A DNA stretch of 44,389 nt. Origin: Deltaproteobacteria bacterium. Its GTDB lineage: Bacteria > Desulfobacterota > Desulfobaccia > Desulfobaccales > 0-14-0-80-60-11. A model generated the notes under the pieces. The model ran no database searches, had not been told where the DNA came from, and saw only the letters and a program-made list of their open reading frames with translations. Below, in pieces: positions 1 to 7,200 of the stretch. The translations under genes and the position numbers were made by a program. The stretch spans positions 1 through 44,389 of the forward strand of contig JAPLJC010000234.1 of the NCBI GenBank assembly GCA_026388765.1. The letters run 5' to 3'. Every line of letters begins with the position of its first letter. The stretch's first letter is position 1.

Positions 1-291
1 CTCCACCAGGACGCCCAAGATGAATATCACCACCGTTATGGCGGAGTCAAAGGACCCATCATGCCGGTGCACACCCGCAACGATATCGAAAATATCGCGG
101 TCCTGGGTTGCGAGAATTTCAACAAATTCTGCTGGTGGCCTGATTATCCCGAAACCGCTTGCGGGCTGGGGCAATATTGGGCCTTCATGAAACTGGCTCA
201 GTATCATCTCGTCAGTGGGGATGAACAGACCTGGGGAGTCCTGGACAACTGGCTTAATTGGCTCGACACCTACGGGGTGGAAGACAACTAA
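1..291 (+). CDS. C-terminal part of a tail-like helical-repeat protein (partial)
   Basis: The reading frame is open from base 1 and ends at TAA 289-291, so the start lies outside the window. The ATG at 61 is internal: codons before it read on in frame. The visible end is rich in Trp and aromatic residues and contains a helical-hairpin pattern with a 'SGDEQTW' turn. That turn resembles 'TGDERAGTW' near the start of the protein at 2646-3770. This suggests the two are halves of one ancestral gene, or tandem paralogues, now separated by the gene at 303-2603. I do not recognise a named family. Its neighbours are phage-structural in character, so a tail or baseplate role is inferred, not shown. Confidence 0.6.
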   Translation, partial: LHQDAQDEYHHRYGGVKGPIMPVHTRNDIENIAVLGCENFNKFCWWPDYPETACGLGQYWAFMKLAQYHLVSGDEQTWGVLDNWLNWLDTYGVEDN

Positions 292-302
292 GGAGTAAGA
301 AC

Positions 303-2603
303 ATGAAGAAGGTCAGCTATTTTTTGATTGTCTTTCTGCTGGTTATCTTTCTCGGCCAGGTGTGGGCCGATACTGGGGCCACCTCCTCCCACGGTTTCCT
401 ATATAAGCCGCCCCTGGGGGCCCGAGGGCAAACAGAAAAAAATCTCTTTGATGCCGGTTTGGACCGGGTAGATATACGACTGGGCAAAGAAATATGGGCC
501 GGTGATCCTGCCATTGCTGCAGCCTTGGGTAGTCCGATTGAATATGCCTCAGCCTTGACCGCGGCCCTGACAACTCTCGGTTCTACCCCCTGTACTCTGC
601 ATATCCCCCGGGGAACCTATACAATTCCATCGGATCAAGCCATTCTGGCCAACGTCAACCTGAAGCCGGAGCGGGGCGCAGTTTTCGCCGTCGCCACTGG
701 CAAGACCCTGACCATCAAGGGCACCATCGAGGCTGGCAATTACCAAATCTTCTCCTGCACCGGCACCGGGCGGGTCTATTTCAACAACGGCAGCGGCAGT
801 GGCTTCCCGGAAGGCAAGCGGCTTAACGCCATATGGTGGGGGGCTGATCCCTCGGGAGTAGCGGATAGCGCCCCGGCGTTTAATAAGATGTTCGACAGCG
901 TCCGACCCGTAGTGGGAACTGCAATCGCGGAACCAAAAGCAAACTTCTACCTGCCGGCCGGGAAGTATCTCATCCGAACGACTCTCAACGCTACCAACCT
1001 ATATTACTGGGGCATGAGTGGGGATGAAAGTTACGCTGCCATGCTCTACTTCCAAACCAACGGAACTCCCGGTCTGGACTTAAGTGGGGCAGGATATTTC
1101 AACCTTGCCAATATCAGGTTTTTCGGAGCGGAGACTAACCCGCCCAACGTCCTGGTACTGCAACGCCGTTCTGTAGTGGGCGGAACTACCCATATTGAAG
1201 GCGGGTCCGGAGTCATTAAAGATTGCTTCTTCGATGGCTGGTTTACCAAGTTCGCCCTGGTCAACATTAGCCAGGAGAGCAACAGCATTTTCCGGTCCAA
1301 ATTTTATTGCCAGGGCGGGAACCCTAAGGCAATGACCTACATCACCGGCTACGATCAGGAAAGTCTCACCAGTCCTTACCAAACCAACGAAGACTTGGGC
1401 CTCCTGGGAATGTGGTTTAAGGAATGCAACATTAATGCAGGAGGGGGAGTCTGCCCTGCCATGTATTTCACCGGGGGTTTCGGCCTGGTCTCGGTACGGG
1501 ATAGTTTTCTATCGGCGTATGGCAACGACTCCGTGGTGAAGTTCTACAAACCTACGGCTTGTGACGCAGCGGGTAAAACCGGCTACGGCGTCACCTTTGA
1601 AGATACCTTATGCGAAGGCAATGTCACCAAGGGTACCTACTACGTGGCTTTTGAGAACGCCGCGGCTGATACCCTGGGAGTGAACGGAATCACCGTCAAG
1701 AAAAGCAATGCCAACCTGCAAAGGCCAAGCGATGGGGCCTTAATGCCTGGTTTTCTCTTTGAAGGAGGCGGGGTAGCCCAGGCCATTAACTTCGACATCG
1801 AAGACCTGGTCCCGAATCCTGGCGGGCAGGCGGTGAAGATTGACGGACAACTGACAGCTTCCCGCATCCTGCAAAGGGTTTATGCCTCGGGGGGTTACGG
1901 CAATCAACACGTGGGTTTACAGGTAACAAGCTATTCTGAGCGCAATTTTATCCATATGGGGCCAGGAGCCTCGTTGTCATTAATGGGACCGCAATATAAC
2001 AATACCGTCATTCAGCAAAGAGCTTATGGAGTCGGGGAAGACCCTGCCCTGGCCGTGGACAAACTCCTGGTCAACGGCGGCGCCATCTATGTCGCCAATG
2101 GCAAGCCCACCATAGGTGATTGGCAGAAGGGCAGCCTCATCCTGAACCAGAATAACTACGCCTATACTGACTCTGACCCAGTTATCGGGGGCTGGATGTG
2201 TACCGGGAAAGGCACCCTTGGCACCCTGAACAGCGGCGGCACTATGGGGACCATCACCAACGGCACCAATGCCCTGACGGTGAACGACATCACCGGCCTC
2301 TACGTGGGCAACTGGATTGACATCGCCACCGTGAGCAACGGCACGTTCCTGGTGACGCACGTCGATGAGGCCGGGAAGATAGCCTACTTGGACCACAACG
2401 TCGGCTCCGGGGCCATCACTCAGGCGGTGTCGTTTCATGCCCCCTTGCTGCGGGCTATGAACACCGGAGGGTGGGTCTATAGCTCCAACCGCCCGGCCCT
2501 GACCGGCGACGATGCGGGGTATATGGTTTGGGATGTGAACCTTGGCAAGATCATCGTCTGGAATGGGTCGGCCTGGAAGCTGGCGGATGGTGGGACGCCA
2601 TAA
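303..2603 (+). CDS. Secreted right-handed beta-helix (pectate-lyase-like) protein
   Basis: About 766 residues. I chose ATG 303, not the upstream in-frame ATG 258, because 303 has AGGAG at 291-295 and begins a clear Sec signal peptide (MKK, then a hydrophobic run ending near VWA). The mature N-terminal region has the pectate-lyase-3 entry pattern: 'WWGADPSGVADSAPAF' corresponds to the usual 'FGAKGDGVTDDTAAI'. Gly- and Asn-rich strand repeats typical of a parallel beta-helix follow. The last ~120 residues form a separate module ending 'MVWDVNLGKIIVWNGSAWK', a pattern common at the C-termini of phage tail fibres and spikes. No catalytic residues can be assigned by eye. A signal peptide is odd for a virion tail spike. 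It could be a polysaccharide depolymerase, a spike-like adhesin, or a secreted cargo gene. Confidence 0.65.
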   Translation: MKKVSYFLIVFLLVIFLGQVWADTGATSSHGFLYKPPLGARGQTEKNLFDAGLDRVDIRLGKEIWAGDPAIAAALGSPIEYASALTAALTTLGSTPCTLHIPRGTYTIPSDQAILANVNLKPERGAVFAVATGKTLTIKGTIEAGNYQIFSCTGTGRVYFNNGSGSGFPEGKRLNAIWWGADPSGVADSAPAFNKMFDSVRPVVGTAIAEPKANFYLPAGKYLIRTTLNATNLYYWGMSGDESYAAMLYFQTNGTPGLDLSGAGYFNLANIRFFGAETNPPNVLVLQRRSVVGGTTHIEGGSGVIKDCFFDGWFTKFALVNISQESNSIFRSKFYCQGGNPKAMTYITGYDQESLTSPYQTNEDLGLLGMWFKECNINAGGGVCPAMYFTGGFGLVSVRDSFLSAYGNDSVVKFYKPTACDAAGKTGYGVTFEDTLCEGNVTKGTYYVAFENAAADTLGVNGITVKKSNANLQRPSDGALMPGFLFEGGGVAQAINFDIEDLVPNPGGQAVKIDGQLTASRILQRVYASGGYGNQHVGLQVTSYSERNFIHMGPGASLSLMGPQYNNTVIQQRAYGVGEDPALAVDKLLVNGGAIYVANGKPTIGDWQKGSLILNQNNYAYTDSDPVIGGWMCTGKGTLGTLNSGGTMGTITNGTNALTVNDITGLYVGNWIDIATVSNGTFLVTHVDEAGKIAYLDHNVGSGAITQAVSFHAPLLRAMNTGGWVYSSNRPALTGDDAGYMVWDVNLGKIIVWNGSAWKLADGGTP

Positions 2604-2645
2604 GTACAGACCTAAAATTGATGAAAAGATAAGAGGGTTTATGGC

Positions 2646-3770
2646 ATGGGCAAATGGAAATTTCCCACTCTCTTTTCCGACTCCGGTTTCCAGTATGGCG
2701 ACTATGACCCGGGGCAAGCGGCGGCCATCGCCATCGGCTGCCTGCATATCTATATGAAAACCGGGGATGAACGCGCCGGGACCTGGGCCAGAAGGATTCT
2801 GGATGATCTAAGGGTTAACCGGCGGGACCAGGATTATGGCGGCTATATGAGCGACCGCCATTATGGCTGGCTGAACGCCCTGGTGCTGCAGACCTTCGGG
2901 CTGGGGGTCAGCGGGGTGCCCGGCCAATCGTATCGCTTTCCGGCCATTCCCGAGGATAAGGCTCATTTTGACGCCTTGATTTCCTGGATCATGGCTCGAG
3001 CCGGAGACGAAAAGCCCAACGTGCTCAATAGCGACCTGATTCCCTTTACCTTTAGTGAGGCCGGGGATATGTGGAGCTATGCTCCCAATTATCTCGCCAT
3101 GGCCCAGATGGGCAGCCTGGAGGCGGTGGTGCTCATGCTGGGCGGGGCCCTGGAGCACGGCAAGATCCAGGGAGACTGGGACTGGTTTAACCGCCTCCTG
3201 GCCTTTATGGTCCGGGATAACCTGGTGGTCCTTTCTCCGGCGCAAATCCGCACCGTCACCGCGGCCTGCGACCAGGCCGGAGCCGCCAACCTGGTGCGGC
3301 TGCGCTATGCCGACTACGACCAGGATAGCAGCAAATATTTTGAGGCTCGGGACCAGGCGGCCATCGACAACTGGGGGGAGCAGGCCTTGGACCTTGATTT
3401 CCGTTACGGCTCCACGGTAATCATGGAGGACCCCGGATTGGCCCGGCTCCTGTGCACCCGCTTACTACAGCGCCTGGCGCCGCCACTGGAAGCGGCCGAA
3501 GTGGAGACCTGGCTGGAGGGGGTGAGGATTGAATTGGGGGATACCGTGGCCGTATCTTCAGATTTCCATGGCTGGGACCGGGAGGAGTTCACCGTGCTGG
3601 GCAAAAACTTGGACTTGGGACGCCGCCGGGTGCAACTGAAACTGAGCCGAACCATGGACTGCGCCGATTCCTGGGCCGTGGCCGCGGCCGGCAGCGCCTT
3701 TGACGCCTGGGCCATCGACCTAAATAGCTCCTGGGACGACCACTGGGATTCCCGGGCCTATGTTTATTAA
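2646..3770 (+). CDS. Phage tail-like protein, N-terminal helical repeats plus tail-hub-like C-terminus
   Basis: 374 residues. The first ~200 are alpha-helical and Trp/Tyr-rich, with pairs such as 'HIYMKTGDER' and 'RHYGWLNALVL', reminiscent of alpha/alpha-barrel repeats. The last ~150 look like the end of a phage tail-hub or host-specificity protein: 'RYGSTVIMEDPGLARLLCTRLL' is followed by 'EVETWLEGVRIELGDTVAVSS' and 'VLGKNLDLGRRRVQLKLS', the usual 'mutable beta-domain then basic strand' ending. The ATG at 2646 is preceded in frame by a stop at 2622. Similarity of its N-terminus to the protein ending at 291 suggests it was once continuous with that gene. Function is inferred from context only. 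Confidence 0.55.
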   Translation: MGKWKFPTLFSDSGFQYGDYDPGQAAAIAIGCLHIYMKTGDERAGTWARRILDDLRVNRRDQDYGGYMSDRHYGWLNALVLQTFGLGVSGVPGQSYRFPAIPEDKAHFDALISWIMARAGDEKPNVLNSDLIPFTFSEAGDMWSYAPNYLAMAQMGSLEAVVLMLGGALEHGKIQGDWDWFNRLLAFMVRDNLVVLSPAQIRTVTAACDQAGAANLVRLRYADYDQDSSKYFEARDQAAIDNWGEQALDLDFRYGSTVIMEDPGLARLLCTRLLQRLAPPLEAAEVETWLEGVRIELGDTVAVSSDFHGWDREEFTVLGKNLDLGRRRVQLKLSRTMDCADSWAVAAAGSAFDAWAIDLNSSWDDHWDSRAYVY

Positions 3771-3784
3771 TTCGGCCCTACGGA

Positions 3785-3807
3785 TTTTAACCGAAAACCG
3801 AAAACTG
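3785..3807 (+). repeat. 23-bp direct repeat, copy 1
   Basis: TTTTAACCGAAAA, one variable base, then CGAAAACTG; matches 5106-5128 with a single C/T difference. Both copies lie less than 60 bases upstream of a gene start in the phage-like block (3826 and 5160). This could be a shared regulatory site or a dispersed short repeat. Confidence 0.6.
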
Positions 3808-3825
3808 CATTAAAGGGGACGATCT

Positions 3826-4775
3826 ATGGGATTGATTCACCTTCCCCAGTCCAAATGGGGCAGCGGCACGGGCCGTCAGGTTATCTTGAAGAGCGATTTC
3901 GACAAGATTGAGCAGGGCCTGCTGGAGAGTTTCGAGATCTCCGGGGCCCCGACTTTGGAGTACGTCGATGGGGCCACTTTAAGGGTCCAGGCCACTCCGG
4001 ACTGCAAGGCTCGTCTGATGCTAAACGGCTTGCCGTCGCCCCTTAACCCGGGGCAATGGGTGGACGCCGGCTTAAGCGACGGCCGTTATCGGGAGAACGC
4101 GGCCCCGGCCACCCTGAACTTTCCCACTACCGGGAGTCTCTGGGGCAGCGAAACGGCCTGCGCAACACCGGCAACACCGCCAACATCGGCTACGGCTTTG
4201 CCGCGGGGGAACTCACCGACGGGCAGATCCTGGTGCTCAGCGGCGGCTCCCGGGGGCTGGCCCGCCCCCTCACCGGCCACAATACCGACAACGGCACCGG
4301 GGGTATGGTAACTTACGGCGGTAACGCCTTGAGCCTGGCCCAGGGGGATTGGTTCGTGGTGCTGCCCCCCAACACCAACTTCCGTTATCTCGGCATGGTC
4401 TTTAATGATGCTGCCGGCAACCTGGCTCCTTTTTACCGGGAGAGGGGCCTCACCACCTGGCGCAACCCGGCGCCGCTGGCCTCGGGAGCCATCAACGGCT
4501 ACACCCTGGTGGATCTGGGGCTGGTGGCGCCGCCCACGGCCCGGCAGCTCATGGGATTTGCCGCGGCGGTTTCAGGCTATGACCTGAAGCTGGCCGTCTC
4601 CTATGATGGGAGCTCGCCGGCTCTGCTTCTCCATGGGACCCCGCCCGCCAATGACTTTCAAGGGGTGCGGGGGGCCATGCCCTTTGCCTGCCGGGTGCTG
4701 GAGGGCCATAAGCTCTATTTGAATAACGACAATACCGCCAATCAGGCGGTGAACATCACGGGTTGGAGGGAGTAA
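3826..4775 (+). pseudogene. Phage structural protein gene broken by a frameshift
   Basis: Two overlapping frames make one sensible protein of about 315 residues. Frame 1 from ATG 3826 (MGLIHLPQSKWG...) reads well to about base 4140, around 'LNFPTTGSLWG', then turns into Thr/Pro/Ser-rich nonsense and stops at 4311. The other frame is nonsense at its start (4056) but reads well from about 4165 ('NTGNTANIGYGFAAGEL') to its stop at 4775. A one-base loss, or a two-base gain, near 4135-4185 would explain it. The product is probably a tail or baseplate decoration protein: the N-terminus is typical of proteins just downstream of phage tail genes, and a holin-sized gene follows 3 bases later. I see no slippery heptamer with a sensible frame, so programmed frameshifting is unlikely; sequencing error is possible. 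Confidence 0.6.
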
Positions 4776-4777
4776 CG

Positions 4778-4939
4778 ATGCTGGAAGGGAAAAAGACCTA
4801 TATCTCCGCCGCGGTCCTGGCCCTGGCGACCTGCATTCGGGGCCTGGGCTGGGTCACCCAGGAGCAGTATGAACTCATTTTGGGGCTGGCCAGCTCCCTG
4901 GGCCTGGCGGCCCTGCGGGCCGGGGTGGATAAGTCCTGA
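4778..4939 (+). CDS. Small holin-like membrane protein
   Basis: 53 residues beginning MLEGKKTYI, with an Ala/Leu-rich membrane segment, a short 'WVTQEQYE' turn and a second hydrophobic stretch ending 'GLAALRAGVDKS'. This two-helix layout with a charged N-terminus is common in very short phage proteins located at the holin position. The ATG follows GGAGGGAG at 4765-4772 and sits 2 bases after the upstream stop, so it is likely translationally coupled. A lysis role is inferred from size, topology and position only. Confidence 0.6.
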   Translation: MLEGKKTYISAAVLALATCIRGLGWVTQEQYELILGLASSLGLAALRAGVDKS

Positions 4940-4948
4940 AAAAGGAAT

Positions 4949-4992
4949 TTGGGAGAGGGGGCCAGGGCCGACGGCCCTGCCCCCTCTCCCAA
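4949..4992. repeat. Palindromic intergenic repeat (GGGAGAGGGGGC type)
   Basis: Near-perfect inverted repeat: left arm TTGGGAGAGGGGGC then AGGGCC, right arm its complement, with one bulged C and a tiny loop. It begins just after the stop at 4939. A related palindrome built on GGGGAGGGG and CAGGGGTC lies at 27028-27085. Confidence 0.7.
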
Positions 4993-5004
4993 CCCCTGTA
5001 AGAA

Positions 5005-5042
5005 GGCTGGGGAAGCGGGCCTGCGGCCCACCTTCCCCAGCC
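5005..5042. repeat. Palindromic intergenic repeat (GGCTGGGGAAG type)
   Basis: Left arm GGCTGGGGAAG then GGGCC, loop TGC, right arm GGCCC then CTTCCCCAGCC. It is the second of three adjacent palindromes in 4949-5077, a layout like the clustered REP units of other bacteria. Confidence 0.65.
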
Positions 5043-5051
5043 AAAAAGATT

Positions 5052-5077
5052 TAGGGGCGGCTCGCGAGCCGCCCCTA
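5052..5077. repeat. REP-like perfect palindrome, copy 1
   Basis: Perfect 26-bp palindrome TAGGGGCGGCTCG followed by its exact complement. Copies with the same core occur at 29247-29274 and 35908-35935, and a variant at 26932-26959, always between genes. Confidence 0.8.
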
Positions 5078-5105
5078 CGCCGCCAAGCTAGGAGCCTCCG
5101 GCAAC

Positions 5106-5128
5106 TTTTAACCGAAAATCGAAAACTG
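5106..5128 (+). repeat. 23-bp direct repeat, copy 2
   Basis: Matches 3785-3807 except one base. It is followed by a second partial unit (AAAACCGAAAAT) just before the gene at 5160. Confidence 0.6.
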
Positions 5129-5159
5129 AAAACCGAAAATGGTATTAAATGGTATTAAT

Positions 5160-5423
5160 ATGAACTACCAAGACCTGGGAGAACACGCCACGACCCTGGT
5201 CACCCTGGTGGGGGTGTTTGCCGGGGTGAGCGGCCTGCTGCTCTGGCGCATGCTGGTGCGCCTGGAAAAGAAGATTGACGAGATGTCCCAGCACTTTTGC
5301 GCCTGCCGGGAGGAACTGCCGGAGCGCTTCGTGGCCCGCTTCGAACACGAAGTGGAGCACCAGGGCCTCTGGGAGGCCCTCAATTACCACCAGCACAGCC
5401 TCAGGGGCCGGGTGGTGCGCTGA
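5160..5423 (+). CDS. Small single-span membrane protein of the phage block
   Basis: 87 residues from ATG 5160 (an upstream in-frame ATG at 5139 would add 7 residues; neither has a strong ribosome site). A short N-terminal segment is followed by one membrane helix (about residues 13-33, 'TLVTLVGVFAGVSGLLLW') and then a charged, coiled-coil-prone tail with Cys-x-Cys-like 'FCAC'. The layout resembles small phage lysis accessory proteins (Rz-like or holin-associated) found after a holin. It is the last gene before the host gene cvpA and probably marks the end of the prophage-like block. Function unproven. Confidence 0.5.
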   Translation: MNYQDLGEHATTLVTLVGVFAGVSGLLLWRMLVRLEKKIDEMSQHFCACREELPERFVARFEHEVEHQGLWEALNYHQHSLRGRVVR

Positions 5424-5608
5424 ATGGCCGGGTAGGGGCGGGTTAAAAACGCGCCCCCACCGCGCCCGCGAGACCCAGATTTGGTTACTTAAATACTTTT
5501 TTCCTCAGGGAATTATTAGTTGTCGCCCCCGCCCCCCACGAACCACGCTAGATTGACTGTTGCCGCTTTTTTTGATAGGCATGTCGTAATCAAGGAACGG
5601 CGGCGTCC

Positions 5609-6217
5609 ATGAACCTGTTAGACCTGGGGATCCTGATCCTGCTCGGTTTGGTAACCGTGCGGGGCTATTTTCGGGGCCTGTTTCAAGAACTGGCGGTTTT
5701 GGTGGGGCTGGTGGGGGGAGTGGTGGTCGCGGCCCATACCTACCTGCGGCTGGCGGAACTCCTGGCGCCCTGGATTACCGATCCCCAATACGCCCGGATT
5801 GTCGCCTTTGCCGTGGTCCTGGTGGCCGTCTACTGGCTCGCCCGCCTGGTGGCCCATTTTCTCCAGCGGCTCCTCTACCACCTCTACCTCGATTTTTTCG
5901 ATAGGCTGCTGGGGGGGGCTTTTGCCTTGGCCAAGGGGGCGCTGCTGGTCGGCTTCGGCCTGATGTTACTCGGCATGGTCCTGCCAAAAGATTCCCGCCT
6001 CATTAAAGAATCCCACACCGCCCCGCAGCTCATCCATCTGGCCCGCCAATCCCTGGAACTGCTGCCCCCGGACTTTAAACAACAGTTCAACGGCTACCTG
6101 CAGAAATGGCAGAAGCAGGGCACCCAGAAAAAAACCCAGGACCGGGAGGCGCCAGGAGGAGTCCGGCAGGAGCTCGAGAACCTCGGTCGCAGCCTGGATG
6201 CCATTAAGCGGAACTAG
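5609..6217 (+). CDS. cvpA: CvpA family membrane protein
   Basis: 202 residues, with four hydrophobic segments in the first ~125: 'LLDLGILILLGLVTVRGYFRG', 'ELAVLVGLVGGVVVA', 'IVAFAVVLVAVYWLARLV' and 'LAKGALLVGFGLMLLGMV'. The motif 'RGYFRGLFQELA' near residue 20 is the hallmark of the CvpA family (RGxxxGxxxE). The C-terminal ~70 residues are charged and probably cytoplasmic. CvpA proteins are inner-membrane proteins linked to envelope stress tolerance and colicin V export; the exact job here is unknown. It starts the run cvpA-mazG-kinase-ntrY-ntrX, all on the plus strand. Confidence 0.85.
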   Translation: MNLLDLGILILLGLVTVRGYFRGLFQELAVLVGLVGGVVVAAHTYLRLAELLAPWITDPQYARIVAFAVVLVAVYWLARLVAHFLQRLLYHLYLDFFDRLLGGAFALAKGALLVGFGLMLLGMVLPKDSRLIKESHTAPQLIHLARQSLELLPPDFKQQFNGYLQKWQKQGTQKKTQDREAPGGVRQELENLGRSLDAIKRN

Positions 6218-6323
6218 GCCGGGCGGTTCGCCCGCCTTATCAGCCAATTTTGAAAATTCGACGGCGCCCCGCGGGCAGTGCCCTTAGAATAACTTAGGTT
6301 AACCATCGGAGGGTTTCTTCCAG

Positions 6324-7127
6324 ATGCACCAAGACAGTGGCGACCCGGGAGCGAGGCTCAATGAATTCACCGCCATCGTCCGGCGCTTGCGCGGCCCCGG
6401 CGGTTGCCCCTGGGATGCCAAGCAGACCCCGGAGACTTTAAAGACTTACGTTTTGGAAGAGACCTATGAACTGGTCGAGGCCCTGGACAGCGGCGACCCC
6501 GAGAAAATCAAAGAGGAATTGGGCGACCTGCTGCTGCACCTGGTGTTCTTAAGCGACCTCTATGAGGAGCGGGGTCATTTTTCTCTGGTCGAGGTGGTGG
6601 CCGGCATCGCCGCCAAGATGATCCACCGGCACCCCCATGTCTTTGAAGGGGATGAGGCTCGGACCCAAGAGGATTTGCGGCGCCTCTGGCAACAGGCCAA
6701 GGCCCGGGAGGGGAAAGCCCCGGCCGGCGCCTTGGGCAAGGTCTCGCCGGCGCTGCCCGCCCTGGTCCAGGCCCAGCGCCTGGGGGAGGCCGCCGCCCGT
6801 TTGGGCTTCGACTGGCCCCATGTCCAGGGGGCCCTGGACAAGGTGGAGGAAGAGTGGCACGAGTTCCGCCAGGCCCTGGAGGCCCCGCCCAATCCGGCCC
6901 GGGAGGAGGAACTGGGGGACCTCCTCTTTGCCCTGGTGAACGTGGGCCGCTTCCTGAACATCGATTCCGAGGGGGCCCTCCGACGCACCATCTATAAATT
7001 CATCAAACGCTTCAACGTGGTGGAGCGCACCCTGGCCAAACAGGGCAAAACCCCGGAGACCTCCACCCTGGAAGAGATGGAGGCCATCTGGGTGGCCAGT
7101 AAAAAGACCAAGGCCGCCTCCACTTAA
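6324..7127 (+). CDS. mazG: Nucleoside triphosphate pyrophosphohydrolase MazG
   Basis: 267 residues, the usual length. It has two MazG domains. The first carries 'GGCPWDAKQTPETLKTYVLEE' and the metal-binding pattern EExxE...ExxD in 'EETYELVEAL' and 'EELGDLLLHLVF'. The second carries 'VEEEWHEFRQAL' and 'REEELGDLLFALVNVGR'. 'INRHPHVFE'-type sequence is present as 'MIHRHPHVFEG'. The enzyme hydrolyses NTPs and dNTPs to monophosphates plus pyrophosphate; family roles include removal of abnormal nucleotides and lowering of (p)ppGpp signalling. ATG 6324 follows GGAGGG at 6309-6314. Confidence 0.93.
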   Translation: MHQDSGDPGARLNEFTAIVRRLRGPGGCPWDAKQTPETLKTYVLEETYELVEALDSGDPEKIKEELGDLLLHLVFLSDLYEERGHFSLVEVVAGIAAKMIHRHPHVFEGDEARTQEDLRRLWQQAKAREGKAPAGALGKVSPALPALVQAQRLGEAAARLGFDWPHVQGALDKVEEEWHEFRQALEAPPNPAREEELGDLLFALVNVGRFLNIDSEGALRRTIYKFIKRFNVVERTLAKQGKTPETSTLEEMEAIWVASKKTKAAST

Positions 7128-7200
7128 TGAGAGCCCGCCGTTCCCGCCTGTACCCTGAGCCCTTTTAACCGCAGTCGATGCTTGCCAAGGCCCCGAAAGG

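Noticed and set aside
4120-4170. Programmed ribosomal frameshift for the 3826-4775 gene
   Set aside because: No X-XXY-YYZ heptamer in the right register; a mutation or error is simpler.
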